Origin: RGIG5057 sp964371585
GTDB taxonomy: Bacteria > Bacillota > Clostridia > TANB77 > CAG-465
Reading direction: 5' to 3'
Length of the DNA: 64,000 bases
Assembly: GCA_964371585.1 (NCBI GenBank)
Contig: CAYJMD010000001.1
Coordinates: 62,001 to 126,000, forward strand
The position numbers were made by a program, and so were the translations under genes. This document shows positions 8,884-18,134 of the stretch, in pieces. Positions within the stretch are counted from its first letter, which is position 1. The number at the start of each line of letters is the position of its first letter. Below the pieces are notes generated by a model. That model saw only the letters and a program-made list of their open reading frames with translations. It searched no databases and had not been told where the DNA came from.

Positions 8884-9572
8884 TGATTAAATTTATTGTT
8901 TTATCATTATTTCCTGAAATGTTTGATAATTTTAAATCTACTAGTATTATTAAACGAAGTATTGAAAGTAATAAGCTTAAGTTAAAACTGATTGATATTA
9001 GAGATTTTTCTTTAGATAAATTTAGAAGAGTTGATGATACTCCTTATGGTGGTGGAAGTGGTATGGTTATGAGTGCAGAGCCTATAGCTAGAGCTATAGA
9101 TCATGCCATAAGTAATTATAACTTAGATAACTATAAAGTTATTTATATGTCACCAAGAGGTAAAGTTTTAAATCATAATATTTCAAAATCTTTTTCTGAA
9201 GATTTAGATTGTACATATATAATTGTATGTGGGCATTATGAAGGCATTGATGAAAGAGTTATATTAGAATATAATATGATTGAGCTTTCTATTGGGGATT
9301 ATGTACTTACTGGAGGTGAGCTTCCAGCTATGGTATTTATTGATACAGTAACAAGACTTGTAGATGGAGTTATTTCTAAAGGTTCTTTAGAAAATGAATC
9401 TCATACAGATAAGTTACTTGAGTATCCACAATATACTAAACCATATGAGTTTAGAGGTAGAAAAGTTCCAGATGTACTTCTTAGTGGACATCATTTAAAT
9501 ATAGAAGAGTTTAGAAAAGAAGAATCATATAAAATAACTTTAAAAAACAGACCAGATTTATTAAAAAATTAG
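8883..9572 (+). CDS. trmD: tRNA (guanine-N1-)-methyltransferase TrmD
   Basis: 229 residues. The SPOUT-class enzyme makes m1G37, which prevents frameshifting. Signature elements are LSLFPEMFDNF, DDTPYGGGSGMVM (about 52-64), CGHYEGIDERV (about 114-124) and the knot region IGDYVLTGGELPAM. Translation is coupled to rimM by a one-base overlap. rplS follows after 25 bases. Confidence 0.98.
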   Translation: MIKFIVLSLFPEMFDNFKSTSIIKRSIESNKLKLKLIDIRDFSLDKFRRVDDTPYGGGSGMVMSAEPIARAIDHAISNYNLDNYKVIYMSPRGKVLNHNISKSFSEDLDCTYIIVCGHYEGIDERVILEYNMIELSIGDYVLTGGELPAMVFIDTVTRLVDGVISKGSLENESHTDKLLEYPQYTKPYEFRGRKVPDVLLSGHHLNIEEFRKEESYKITLKNRPDLLKN

Positions 9573-9597
9573 ATATACGTTGGGAGGGAAATTAGAA

Positions 9598-9942
9598 ATG
9601 GATATCATAAAAAGCATAGAAAACGAATATAAAAAAGAAAACGTTGATACTTTTAGAGTAGGTTCTACAGTTAAAGTTCACGTTAAAATTAAAGAAGGTA
9701 ACAGAGAAAGAGTTCAAATATTTGAAGGAACTGTTATCAAACGTCAAAATAGCGGGTTAAATGAAACAATGACAGTTAGAAAAATATCTAACGGTGTTGG
9801 TGTTGAAAGAACATTTGCAGTACATTCTCCAAAAATCGAAAAAATCGAAGTTACAAGAGAAGGTAAAGCAAGAAGAGCTAAATTATACTTCTTAAGAGAT
9901 AGAGTTGGTAAAGCTGCTAAATTAAAAGAAAAAACAAAATAA
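9598..9942 (+). CDS. rplS: 50S ribosomal protein L19
   Basis: 114 residues. L19 sits at the 30S-50S interface. The motif GNRERVQIFEGTVIKRQ and the ending KLYFLRDRVGKAAKLKEK are typical. A TTG at 9580 extends the frame, but it lies inside the ribosome site (GGGAGGG, 9582-9588), so ATG 9598 is the start. Last gene of the operon before a terminator. Confidence 0.98.
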   Translation: MDIIKSIENEYKKENVDTFRVGSTVKVHVKIKEGNRERVQIFEGTVIKRQNSGLNETMTVRKISNGVGVERTFAVHSPKIEKIEVTREGKARRAKLYFLRDRVGKAAKLKEKTK

Positions 9943-9958
9943 TACTTGTATTATATGT

Positions 9959-10002
9959 AAACATCTTAAAATTGATATTAATTGATTTTAAGGTGTTTTT
10001 TT
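9959..10002 (+). terminator. Intrinsic terminator of the ribosomal operon
   Basis: 11-bp stem 9961-9971 / 9986-9996 with one G-T pair, followed by a T run. Confidence 0.88.
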
Positions 10003-10046
10003 ATTATCTTTTTTATGATACAATTAATAGTAATTAGAGGTGAAAT

Positions 10047-10574
10047 ATGAAAATTTATTTAGTAAGACATGGACAAACAGATCATAATGCAGATGGTGTA
10101 TATTGTGCTCAAGATATAGATATAAATTTAAAAGGTATTATTCAAGCAGAAATTTTAAGAGATAAGATAAAAGATATTTCTTATGACATTGTAATATCAT
10201 CACCACTTAAAAGAGCTAAACATACAGCAAATATTATTAACGTTAATAATGTACATATTGTAGAAGATGAGAGACTTAAAGAAAGAGATCCAGGAGATTT
10301 ATGTGGACAAAAATATGAAACAACAAATAGAGAAGAATATTGGAACTATAATACAACATTAAAACAAGGTAGTGCAGAAGAAATAAAAGTTTTTTTAAAT
10401 AGAGTACATAATTTTTTAAATGAACTTAAAAATAAAAATTATGCTTCAGTTTTAATAGTTGCTCATAGTGGTGTTTCAAAAGCTTTTTATACCTATTTTA
10501 GAGGTATGACTGAAGATGGAATACTTTTAGATAAAGGTATTTCAAATTGTGAACTTAAAGAGTATATACTTTAG
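10047..10574 (+). CDS. Histidine phosphatase family protein (copy 1)
   Basis: 175 residues of the phosphoglycerate-mutase-like phosphatase fold. The catalytic LVRHGQTDHN (about 4-13) supplies the phospho-accepting His. The second Arg is in SSPLKRAKHTA (about 51-61) and the second His in VAHSGVSKAF (about 141-150). The substrate cannot be told from sequence. It is one of four members in this window and the least similar to the others. GAGGTGA precedes the ATG, and a likely -10 (TGATACAAT, 10016-10024) lies just upstream. The ABC exporter gene follows after 23 bases. Confidence 0.9.
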   Translation: MKIYLVRHGQTDHNADGVYCAQDIDINLKGIIQAEILRDKIKDISYDIVISSPLKRAKHTANIINVNNVHIVEDERLKERDPGDLCGQKYETTNREEYWNYNTTLKQGSAEEIKVFLNRVHNFLNELKNKNYASVLIVAHSGVSKAFYTYFRGMTEDGILLDKGISNCELKEYIL

Positions 10575-10597
10575 TTTAAAAAGAGAGGAATAAATAT

Positions 10598-12397
10598 ATG
10601 ATAAATGACATGTACAAAATTATAACAGATTATTACAAATCTATAGGTGGAAATAAAAGGTGGACATTATTACTTTACTTGTTTTCATTTATATGCAATA
10701 TACTGATGATTATAATTCCGTTTTTTGCAGCACAAATTATAGAGGATTTAACAATAAAAGATGCAAGTAGTGCATACTTCAATATAGCTTGTTTAGCACT
10801 TTCGTATATAGGATACAATGTATTTCATTATTTTAAATACGTAGGATATTCACATTGTATGAAAAGCACATATAAAGATGTTAGGAAAAAAATCACTGAA
10901 AAGATACTTACTTATGATATTGGGTTTGCAAACAATATATCAAAAGGTAAAATATTAAATACTGTTAATACTGATACAGCAAGACTTGGAGAAATTAACT
11001 TAAGCATTGTTGAATTTATATCATTATCATTAAAAGTAATTGCTTTCGTTATAATATTTTTAACAATAGATTTATACATAGGAATAGTTATTGTACTATT
11101 TATGCTAATATATCTTGCTATATACAATCATTGCAATGTAAATGAAGCTAAATATTTGATTGCTCAAAATAATTCTAAAGATAAATTAACAGAAAATTTA
11201 TCTCAAATTATAAGTGGACTTGGTGAAATAAAAATGTTTAGTATAGAAAGTAAAGTTAAAAGTAATTTTACTGTAATTGCAAATAAGTGGACTAAAGAGT
11301 ACATGAATAAGAGAAAGTATGTTAATTTTAGTGTAGGAATATTACCTTTATTTACTCATATACTAAAAATATTACTATATTTAATATTGGGATATTATGT
11401 TTTAAGTGGAAGATATGAAATAAGTACATTAATACTACTAATATCATATTTTGAAAGTATAACTACATCTTCAACACAACTGATGACATATTCAAGAGAG
11501 ATAAGAGATTGGTCTGTTTCGCTTGCAAGGGTAAAAGCTGTTTTAAATTATACAGGTAAAGAGGCTTTTGAATTTGGTGACAATACAACAGATAATATTA
11601 AGGGTAAATTAGAGTTTAAAAATGTTTCTTTTAAATATAAACATAATAATAAAGGGAAAGTTAAGAATATTTCATTTGTGGCTAAACCAGGTAAGATAAC
11701 AGCTTTTGTTGGTCATTCTGGTAGTGGCAAAACAACACTTACTAATTTACTTCTTAGAAAGTATAAAGTTGATTCTGGTGAAATTTTAATAGATGGAATT
11801 AATATTAAAGAATATACTAAAAAAATATATTCAAATAATGTTGTAGGTGTAAACCAAAGTCCATACTTATTTAATATGAGTATAAAAGCTAATTTAGCTC
11901 TTATAGATAAAAATCCAGCAAATCAAATTGAAGCGTGTAAACGTGTTGGAATACATGATTATATAATGTCTCTGCCAAGTGGATATAATACAGTACTTAG
12001 CGAAAATGCTTCTAATTTTTCTGGAGGACAAAAACAATTACTTGCTATTGCAAGAGTAATACTGTCTAAAGCTGAAATATTAATATTTGATGAAGTAACA
12101 AGTTCGTTAGATACCATTGCTAGTAATAATATTAAAGAGGTACTAGAAAATTTAAAATTAGATCATACTATAGTACTAATTACTCATAAAAAAGATGTAA
12201 TGAAGCTTGCAGATAATATTGTTGTGCTAAATAAAGGAAATCTTGTAGGTATAGGAAGTCATACTAAACTTATGAAAGAAAATAAAACATATATGGATAT
12301 ACAAACTCATGAATATACTAGTATATCTAAACTTGAACTTGAGGAAGATAATGTATTTGAAGGGATTAGTGATAATGTAATTAAAAGTGATATTTAA
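10598..12397 (+). CDS. ABC transporter, fused permease and ATPase
   Basis: 599 residues with the half-transporter layout of exporters. Six membrane segments span about residues 20-310. The ATPase domain (about 330-560) has Walker A GHSGSGKTT, the signature NFSGGQKQ, Walker B ILIFDEVTSSLD and an ITHKKD switch His. It probably works as a homodimer, since no second half is nearby. Substrate is unknown; drugs, lipids or peptides are all possible. It sits 23 bases after the phosphatase gene and 18 before the metal-transporter gene, so the three may share a transcript. Confidence 0.92.
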   Translation: MINDMYKIITDYYKSIGGNKRWTLLLYLFSFICNILMIIIPFFAAQIIEDLTIKDASSAYFNIACLALSYIGYNVFHYFKYVGYSHCMKSTYKDVRKKITEKILTYDIGFANNISKGKILNTVNTDTARLGEINLSIVEFISLSLKVIAFVIIFLTIDLYIGIVIVLFMLIYLAIYNHCNVNEAKYLIAQNNSKDKLTENLSQIISGLGEIKMFSIESKVKSNFTVIANKWTKEYMNKRKYVNFSVGILPLFTHILKILLYLILGYYVLSGRYEISTLILLISYFESITTSSTQLMTYSREIRDWSVSLARVKAVLNYTGKEAFEFGDNTTDNIKGKLEFKNVSFKYKHNNKGKVKNISFVAKPGKITAFVGHSGSGKTTLTNLLLRKYKVDSGEILIDGINIKEYTKKIYSNNVVGVNQSPYLFNMSIKANLALIDKNPANQIEACKRVGIHDYIMSLPSGYNTVLSENASNFSGGQKQLLAIARVILSKAEILIFDEVTSSLDTIASNNIKEVLENLKLDHTIVLITHKKDVMKLADNIVVLNKGNLVGIGSHTKLMKENKTYMDIQTHEYTSISKLELEEDNVFEGISDNVIKSDI

Positions 12398-12415
12398 ATC
12401 ATTTGAGGAGGGAAT

Positions 12416-13318
12416 ATGAAAAATAAAGAAATTAATAATATGATGCTAGCTTTTATACTTAATTTTACTTTTGTTATAATAGAAATTATAGGTGCAATTG
12501 CCACTAATAGTATAGCTATAATTACAGATGCAATTCACGATTTAGGAGATTGCCTTTCTATATGGATTGCAATTGTACTTAAAAAAATTTCATATAAAAA
12601 ACCAGATTCTAAATATACATATGGATATGCTAGATATTCTATAATAGGTGGTCTTATAAATTTAGTTGTATTATCAGTAGGTGCTACAATAATTGTATAT
12701 AATGCTATTCCAAGATTACTTAATCCACAAGAAGTTAATTATACAGGAATGTTTGTTTTAGCAATTTTAGGTATTGTATTTAATTTTATAGGTGCATATA
12801 AAACTAGAAATTCTAAAGATGTTTCAGAAAAAATTATCAGTTTACATTTATTAGAAGATTTATTTGGATGGTTGCTTGTACTTATTTCTAGTATTGCAAT
12901 TGGAATATTTAAGTTATATATAATTGATCCAATATTGTCACTTCTTTTAGCGTTATTTATATTTGTAAATGTAGTTAAAAATTTAAAGGAAATATTAGAT
13001 ATAATTCTTGAAAAGACACCTAATAATGTTGATATAGAGAGTATAACAAAACAAGTAGAAAATTTGGATGATGTCAAAAATATACATCATATACACATTT
13101 GGTCATTAGATGGTAAATTAAATTGTTTAACTGCTCATGTCTGCACATATGAAAATACAACATTAGATAAAATAGAATTACTTAAAAAAAGTATTAAACA
13201 TATACTTGAGCATAATAACATAAGTCATTCGACTTTAGAAATTGAAATAAATAGTTGTGAAGATGAGATATGTAACCCTCAAATATCTGTAGATACACAT
13301 AGTCATCATTCTCACTAG
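12416..13318 (+). CDS. Cation diffusion facilitator, CzcD/ZitB-like
   Basis: 300-residue metal/proton antiporter, probably exporting Zn2+ or a similar ion. The transmembrane metal site is visible as DAIHDLGD (about 37-44) and as HLLEDLFGW in the fifth helix (about 142-150). The C-terminal cytosolic domain (about 205-290) carries HHIHIWSLDG and ends in a His-rich tail (DTHSHHSH) likely to bind metal. AGGAGGG precedes the ATG. It closes the operon started by the phosphatase gene. Confidence 0.93.
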   Translation: MKNKEINNMMLAFILNFTFVIIEIIGAIATNSIAIITDAIHDLGDCLSIWIAIVLKKISYKKPDSKYTYGYARYSIIGGLINLVVLSVGATIIVYNAIPRLLNPQEVNYTGMFVLAILGIVFNFIGAYKTRNSKDVSEKIISLHLLEDLFGWLLVLISSIAIGIFKLYIIDPILSLLLALFIFVNVVKNLKEILDIILEKTPNNVDIESITKQVENLDDVKNIHHIHIWSLDGKLNCLTAHVCTYENTTLDKIELLKKSIKHILEHNNISHSTLEIEINSCEDEICNPQISVDTHSHHSH

Positions 13319-13360
13319 TTAACATAGTAATTGTTTAATACAAAATTCTATAAAAATTCA

Positions 13361-13404
13361 AAATGGGTAAATAAATTAATGAGTTAAATTATTTATTCAT
13401 TTTT
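13361..13404 (+). terminator. Probable terminator after the metal transporter
   Basis: AT-rich imperfect inverted repeat: about 13360-13377 pairs with 13387-13404 (AAAATGGGTAAATAAATT against AATTATTTATTCATTTTT), with a one-base bulge and a mismatch. Confidence 0.5.
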
Positions 13405-13444
13405 ATTATTGTTATAAATTTATATTTTAAACTTTAGTATTATG

Positions 13445-13453
13445 TGATATAAT
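13445..13453 (+). promoter_or_regulatory. Extended -10 promoter of the carotenoid-oxygenase-like gene
   Basis: TGATATAAT at 13445-13453, 29 bases before the ATG; no good -35. Confidence 0.6.
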
Positions 13454-13482
13454 TTAAATTAAGAGGTATAGGAGATAAATAT

Positions 13483-16155
13483 ATGAAAGAGGAAACAAAA
13501 AAGAAAAATAAAAAAATGAGCAAAGAAGAAAACTTGTATAAAAATGTATATCCAAATTTAAGACATGTTTTAAATGCTACTAGAGGGTCATATTTAAAGT
13601 ATAAGAACATGACATCTACGTTTAGTAAAATAAACGAAAACTCACCGGTTGTTCCAGATTGTTATGAAGTATGTAATACGAATACTGTAGATTCTGATAT
13701 TACTTTAAATGTGTTAGAGGGGAAATTACCTAAAGATATAACAGGTAATATGTATATATGTCAATGTCTTGGTACAAAAGATGCTTTTATGGTTGGTGAT
13801 ACAAATATAGTTAAAATTAATTTTAGTAAAAAAGAAGTTAATTTAAAAAATAGATTCTTATGGACACCAGCAACAATGGCTAAAATAGGACTTGAAAATA
13901 CTAAACATTGTTTTGATCATATGGGACTCATGTTTCTATCACCAGGTATGGGAATATATTCATATACTGAAGGTATGTATTTATTACCAGATGGAAGATT
14001 AGGAATAACAAGTGATGTAGATAGACCTTGGATTATTGATAGAGAAAACTTAAAAGTGAATTCGCCTTTAGGAAAAAGAAGTCAGTGGCTACCTATGATG
14101 AAGGGTAAAAATTCTGAAGTTATGGGTGAACTATTTGCAGGATATAGCAATTCACATGTAATATATAATGATGTTAAAACTGATGAAGTATTTTTAGTTA
14201 ATTATCAGATAAAACAAGCAGATGGAACACATCCTTGTAATTTAATGAAATTTGGTAAAAATTTTAATATAGATAAATGGAGTGTTGTTGATGAAAACAG
14301 TAAAGATATATTAATTGAGCAAAGTATTCATGAACTTATATTTACTAGAGATTATATAATACTTGCAGATACAGCATTTGCAGCTGGCTCAGAAATGATC
14401 AAACCATGGAAAAATGCAGCTTTACCTAATCCTAAAACTGTTATATACATTATAGCAAGAAAAGATTTAATTAAAAAAAATACTAAGGTTGTAGCTAAAA
14501 GATTTGAAATTAATGAAGCTTGTATACACCTTATTGCAGATTATGAAAATATAGATAATAAGCTAAAAATATATATGTTACATACTCCAGCAACTAATAC
14601 TGCTGAAATAATTAGAAGTTATGATAAAGATTTAAATGGTAAATTATTCCCTAGACATTTAGTTGGTTATGGAACTTTACCAGTACTTGATTTATCAAGT
14701 TTAGGAAAGCATACAATTAATATGAAAACATCTAAAGTATCTTCTAAATACATAAGACATAAAAAACTTACTTGGGGTCCATACATGTACACATATATGG
14801 GAAGGCAGCTTAGAAATTTAGAAGATCAAGATTTATTCATAATGTTTAAAGGGTTTAGAAATGAAATACTTCCTAAAAGAATATATAATGCATATAAAAA
14901 TACTGAAAATAGAAGAGTTCCACTTGATGATATGATTAAAAATAATAAAATTAATGTCAATAATTCAATTGTTAGACTTAAAAAAGATGATTTTAAAATA
15001 GCTGATCATTATGAATTTAACGATAAAGTTATGCTATATACAATTTCATGTATAGAGACTTCTAAAAATGAAGGATATGTACTAGCTGGAGTTGTAAGTG
15101 ATGTTAAAGAAAATGAACTTAGCAGTGGACATGAGTATTGGTTATTTGACTCGAATAATTTAAAAGCTGGTCCTATTTGTAAACTAGGACATAAATCACT
15201 TAATAATTCAGTACTATTTCATACTGTATATATTCCAGAAAAAGATGAGAAACGTTTAGATAAAAATAAAATAAGATATAATGTTTCTTTTAAAGAAGAT
15301 TATCCAGCTAAAGATCTTAAGAAATATAATAAAGAAGTAAAAGAAATATTTGATGAAGTTATATTTCCATACTATGATGATCAGGATAGTAAATCAAAAC
15401 AAAAAGCTATGAACATATTGAAAGAATTTTCTAAAAATAGAGTAGCTAATTATGTTGGTAAAGAACATATAATATCAGAAGAAGAAATTAAAGATGCACC
15501 TAAACATGCTGAAAAAATGATTGCAGAAGCAAATAGAATGTTTAATAGTACAGGTTGGAAAGATGAAAGTAATAAAGATGGATTATTAGTACAATCAAAA
15601 AAAGTATCAGGAACTTTTGAAAAGTCGGGTATTTTTGTTACAAGAGCTACAAGCGATTTAGATGTTAATGCAGATAAATTATTTGAGTATATAACTAGTC
15701 CAGAAGGTTATGCAGTAATAGATCCTGTAAGTGATCCAAATGATCATAGTAAAAAACCTTTAGAAGTATATAAATGGAAAAAAGATTCTAGACTTGAAGC
15801 TGCAGTTGCTACAACGAATATTAAAATGTTAGATCCTAGTGACTTTGTTGTACTTAATGCAATAGATAAAGAAAGAAAAATATTTGCTTCTAAATCAATA
15901 ATACATAAATCCATGAAAGGTAGTAGTAAATATTATGATAAGTATGTTAAGCCTTCAAACGGACATGAAAGAGCTCTTAATACATTTGTAATACAAGTAG
16001 AGGAAATAAGTAAAAATTCTTGTAGAGTAAATTGTATTAATTATGCAGATATGGCTGGAAAAACTTCAAGTACAATGAATAACATTATTAATTGTAAAGT
16101 GTTTTTTCCACCACTATATAAAAGAATGAAAGAAGCTATAAACAAAATAAAATAA
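13483..16155 (+). CDS. Carotenoid-cleavage-oxygenase-like protein fused to a START/SRPBCC-like domain
   Basis: 890 residues, not a protein I have met in this setting. Residues about 75-590 follow the RPE65/carotenoid oxygenase pattern. LEGKLPKDITGNMYICQCLG matches the family opening G.LP.DL.G.l.R.GPG. Four His occur at 225 (SNSH), 283 (IHEL), 349 (IHLIADYE) and 580 (LFHTVYIP), with spacings 58, 66 and 231; in known enzymes the four iron ligands sit about 55, 66 and 180 apart in the same local contexts. Residues about 720-890 look like a START/SRPBCC lipid-binding domain (DVNADKLFEYITSPEGY, ending FFPPLYKRMKEA). The link (590-715) is charged and helical. Known family members split carotenoid or stilbene double bonds with O2; here the substrate is unknown. 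Monocistronic, with its own promoter. Confidence 0.75.
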   Translation: MKEETKKKNKKMSKEENLYKNVYPNLRHVLNATRGSYLKYKNMTSTFSKINENSPVVPDCYEVCNTNTVDSDITLNVLEGKLPKDITGNMYICQCLGTKDAFMVGDTNIVKINFSKKEVNLKNRFLWTPATMAKIGLENTKHCFDHMGLMFLSPGMGIYSYTEGMYLLPDGRLGITSDVDRPWIIDRENLKVNSPLGKRSQWLPMMKGKNSEVMGELFAGYSNSHVIYNDVKTDEVFLVNYQIKQADGTHPCNLMKFGKNFNIDKWSVVDENSKDILIEQSIHELIFTRDYIILADTAFAAGSEMIKPWKNAALPNPKTVIYIIARKDLIKKNTKVVAKRFEINEACIHLIADYENIDNKLKIYMLHTPATNTAEIIRSYDKDLNGKLFPRHLVGYGTLPVLDLSSLGKHTINMKTSKVSSKYIRHKKLTWGPYMYTYMGRQLRNLEDQDLFIMFKGFRNEILPKRIYNAYKNTENRRVPLDDMIKNNKINVNNSIVRLKKDDFKIADHYEFNDKVMLYTISCIETSKNEGYVLAGVVSDVKENELSSGHEYWLFDSNNLKAGPICKLGHKSLNNSVLFHTVYIPEKDEKRLDKNKIRYNVSFKEDYPAKDLKKYNKEVKEIFDEVIFPYYDDQDSKSKQKAMNILKEFSKNRVANYVGKEHIISEEEIKDAPKHAEKMIAEANRMFNSTGWKDESNKDGLLVQSKKVSGTFEKSGIFVTRATSDLDVNADKLFEYITSPEGYAVIDPVSDPNDHSKKPLEVYKWKKDSRLEAAVATTNIKMLDPSDFVVLNAIDKERKIFASKSIIHKSMKGSSKYYDKYVKPSNGHERALNTFVIQVEEISKNSCRVNCINYADMAGKTSSTMNNIINCKVFFPPLYKRMKEAINKIK

Positions 16156-16225
16156 ATTTAATAATTGAATAGCTATTAATGATTGTTTGTGTTTTTGTAA
16201 TGTATTTAAAATAGCAACAAACAAG

Positions 16226-16254
16226 TTGCAAATTTACATAAAATATGATATAAT
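16226..16254 (+). promoter_or_regulatory. Promoter of the 173-residue unknown gene
   Basis: TTGCAA (16226-16231), 17 bases, TATAAT (16249-16254) with TG extension. The leader to the ATG is about 88 bases, with no clear structure. Confidence 0.75.
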
Positions 16255-16348
16255 TAAAGAGTAAAGAATAAAAGTTGATTTTAAAAATTTAAGATTAATA
16301 AGGAATGTTGTATTAAAATATTTATTAAAAGAAACGGAGTAAATTACT

Positions 16349-16870
16349 ATGAATAATCCTACATTTATCGCATTACCAATTAAGATTTTTCCTAAAAATG
16401 GAAAGGTACCTAAAGATATTAAAAATGTATTAACTACTACTTTGTTAGTAGCAAAATTTAGAAAATTTTTGTTTAAAGAAGTAAAAATTAAATTAGAGTA
16501 TCTATATTGTTATGAAGAACACGGTGTATTACATGAATTTTTTACTGGCAGACGGGTTGGTATGTTTTTGTTAAAAGAAAAAGTAGAACTATTTAATATT
16601 AATGGTAAAGGTTTATCAAGAAAAAAATGGGAAGACACTGGATTAATAACATTAGACTATTTACCAGATTGTCCAATTAGTACTAAAGGTTATCATTCAG
16701 ATAGATATAGTGTTCTTACAGAGGATAACTACAATAAATCTATTGAAAAATTAAAAAAAGACTATTTTAGAGAGACTACAAATTGCATAAATGAATTTTT
16801 AGATGAGCAGACTTCAGTTTCTAAACGTGAATATCAAAAAAATCGAATTATTAATAATGTAAGACATTAA
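16349..16870 (+). CDS. Hypothetical protein, 173 residues
   Basis: I do not recognise it. It is soluble, basic and rich in Lys and aromatic residues, with no signal peptide or membrane segment. It has a Leu/Phe-rich central part (about 50-95) and a short Pro/Cys region YLPDCPISTKGYHSDRYS (about 105-122) that looks like an ordered loop. The ribosome site CGGAG lies 10 bases before the ATG. It has its own promoter and terminator, so it is a single transcription unit between the carotenoid-oxygenase-like gene and a PH/GRAM-like gene. Confidence 0.65.
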   Translation: MNNPTFIALPIKIFPKNGKVPKDIKNVLTTTLLVAKFRKFLFKEVKIKLEYLYCYEEHGVLHEFFTGRRVGMFLLKEKVELFNINGKGLSRKKWEDTGLITLDYLPDCPISTKGYHSDRYSVLTEDNYNKSIEKLKKDYFRETTNCINEFLDEQTSVSKREYQKNRIINNVRH

Positions 16871-16875
16871 AAATT

Positions 16876-16908
16876 AAAAAGGAAGCAAATATTTTGCTTT
16901 CTTTTTTT
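16876..16908 (+). terminator. Intrinsic terminator
   Basis: 13-bp stem 16876-16888 / 16894-16906 (AAAAAGGAAGCAA / TTGCTTTCTTTTT), T-rich 3' arm and tail. Confidence 0.88.
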
Positions 16909-16957
16909 GTAAGAAAATGAATAGTAAATATTGTATACTATATATATTATGTATTTG

Positions 16958-16986
16958 TTGAAATGTGGATATTCCTATGATATAAT
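16958..16986 (+). promoter_or_regulatory. Promoter of the PH/GRAM-like gene
   Basis: TTGAAA (16958-16963), 17 bases, TATAAT (16981-16986) with TG extension. Confidence 0.75.
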
Positions 16987-17014
16987 ACTAAAGCTAAATT
17001 AAGGAGGAAATAAC

Positions 17015-17392
17015 ATGAATGCTAAAGCAATAGAAAAACATAAATCTAATTTTGTTAGTGCTAAAATAATGAATGAAACAGATAATATTATAGCAGAAGC
17101 AACAGCTACATATGCAGATGAAATATTATTTTTCAATATGTGGCAAAGAGGATGGTCTTTCTACACAGAAGAGAAAGTAATAGTTACAGCAGGATTACTT
17201 ACTTGTGTTGATGTACCATATACTACAATAACGAAAATAGAAAAATGTACACAATTCTTTTTACCACTTGGAATAAAACTATACTATACAGAAGAATCTA
17301 CTGGTAAAACAAGAACTCTTAAATATTCAACTCAAAAGAGAGATAAGTATATTGAAATGATAGAGTCTAAGTCACAAGTTAAATGCAGTTAA
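17015..17392 (+). CDS. Small PH/GRAM-like domain protein
   Basis: 125 residues, no membrane segment. The order of strands FFNMWQRGWSFYTEEKVIVT, DVPYTTITKIEKCTQF, GIKLYYTEE, RTLKYST and a final helix (KRDKYIEMIES) is that of bacterial PH or GRAM-like domains, where the V..PY..I..IE segment is characteristic. Such domains usually bind lipids or partner proteins; no function is assigned. AAGGAGGAAATAAC precedes the ATG. It is a single gene. The hypothetical protein at 58267 has a similar strand order. Confidence 0.65.
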   Translation: MNAKAIEKHKSNFVSAKIMNETDNIIAEATATYADEILFFNMWQRGWSFYTEEKVIVTAGLLTCVDVPYTTITKIEKCTQFFLPLGIKLYYTEESTGKTRTLKYSTQKRDKYIEMIESKSQVKCS

Positions 17393-17403
17393 TTATACTA
17401 TTT

Positions 17404-17446
17404 AAATAACAATTATATATGTAAGTATGTAGTTGTTATTTTTATA
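17404..17446 (+). terminator. Probable intrinsic terminator
   Basis: 9-bp stem AAATAACAA (17404-17412) / TTGTTATTT (17433-17441) with a 20-base loop and a short T run. Confidence 0.65.
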
Positions 17447-17462
17447 TAATATATGATATAAT
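17433..17462 (+). promoter_or_regulatory. Extended -10 promoter of the nucleotidase gene
   Basis: TGATATAAT at 17454-17462, with possible TTGTTA (17433-17438) 18 bases upstream, overlapping the terminator arm. Confidence 0.6.
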
Positions 17463-17484
17463 AAGTTTAAAGGGGAAGGTTAAA

Positions 17485-18084
17485 ATGCTAAATATAGGAA
17501 TTGATATAGATAATGTACTTTCAAATTTTGATGAAGTTTTGTTTGAAAGATTTAAAAATCATGATAAGTTATTAAGAAATACTGGTGTTGTTGATAGTAG
17601 CAAATATATAACAAAAGGAATGTTTGATTGGTCCAAAGAGGAGATAAATAATTTTTATCCTAATACTATTAGAGAATTATCACAATCTTTAGATACTATT
17701 AAAGGTTCAGTTGAATTTGTAAATAAACTTAAAGAAGATGGTCACAAGATTTATATAATAACAGGTAGAGATAATGGAGAATATGCCGATCCGTATACTG
17801 TAACGGTAGAGTGGTTAAGTAATAAAGGATTTAATTATGACAAACTAATCTTAACTAATTCAAATAATTATGATAAACATATACAGTGTAAAAAATATAA
17901 TATTAATATTATGATTGATGATTCAGTTACAATGTGTAAAAATTGTATAGCTAATAATATTAATGCTGTTGTTATGGCAGCAGATCATAACAAAGATGAT
18001 AATACTCTTTTTAAATTACATAATTGGAATGAAATTTACGAATATATAAATAGTAATAAAGAGAAACTTAAAAATATGAGTTAG
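17485..18084 (+). CDS. 5'(3')-deoxyribonucleotidase-like HAD phosphatase
   Basis: 199 residues of the HAD superfamily, close to the NT5C/YorS-type nucleotidases that remove phosphate from deoxynucleoside monophosphates. Motif I is IGIDIDNVLSNF (Asp nucleophile within DIDNV, about 5-9). Motif II is IYIITGRDN (about 92-100) and motif IV is NIMIDDSVT (about 139-147), with a Lys between (YDKHIQCKK). It would fit the nucleotide-salvage theme of this stretch. The next gene, a histidine phosphatase, starts 50 bases downstream. Confidence 0.82.
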   Translation: MLNIGIDIDNVLSNFDEVLFERFKNHDKLLRNTGVVDSSKYITKGMFDWSKEEINNFYPNTIRELSQSLDTIKGSVEFVNKLKEDGHKIYIITGRDNGEYADPYTVTVEWLSNKGFNYDKLILTNSNNYDKHIQCKKYNINIMIDDSVTMCKNCIANNINAVVMAADHNKDDNTLFKLHNWNEIYEYINSNKEKLKNMS

Positions 18085-18134
18085 ACATTAATAATATTAA
18101 TATAAATTAATATACTTATACTATAGAGGTAAAT

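Noticed and set aside
9580..9597. TTG start for rplS
   Set aside because: The TTG lies in the ribosome site GGGAGGG; L19 proteins start near MDIIKSIE.
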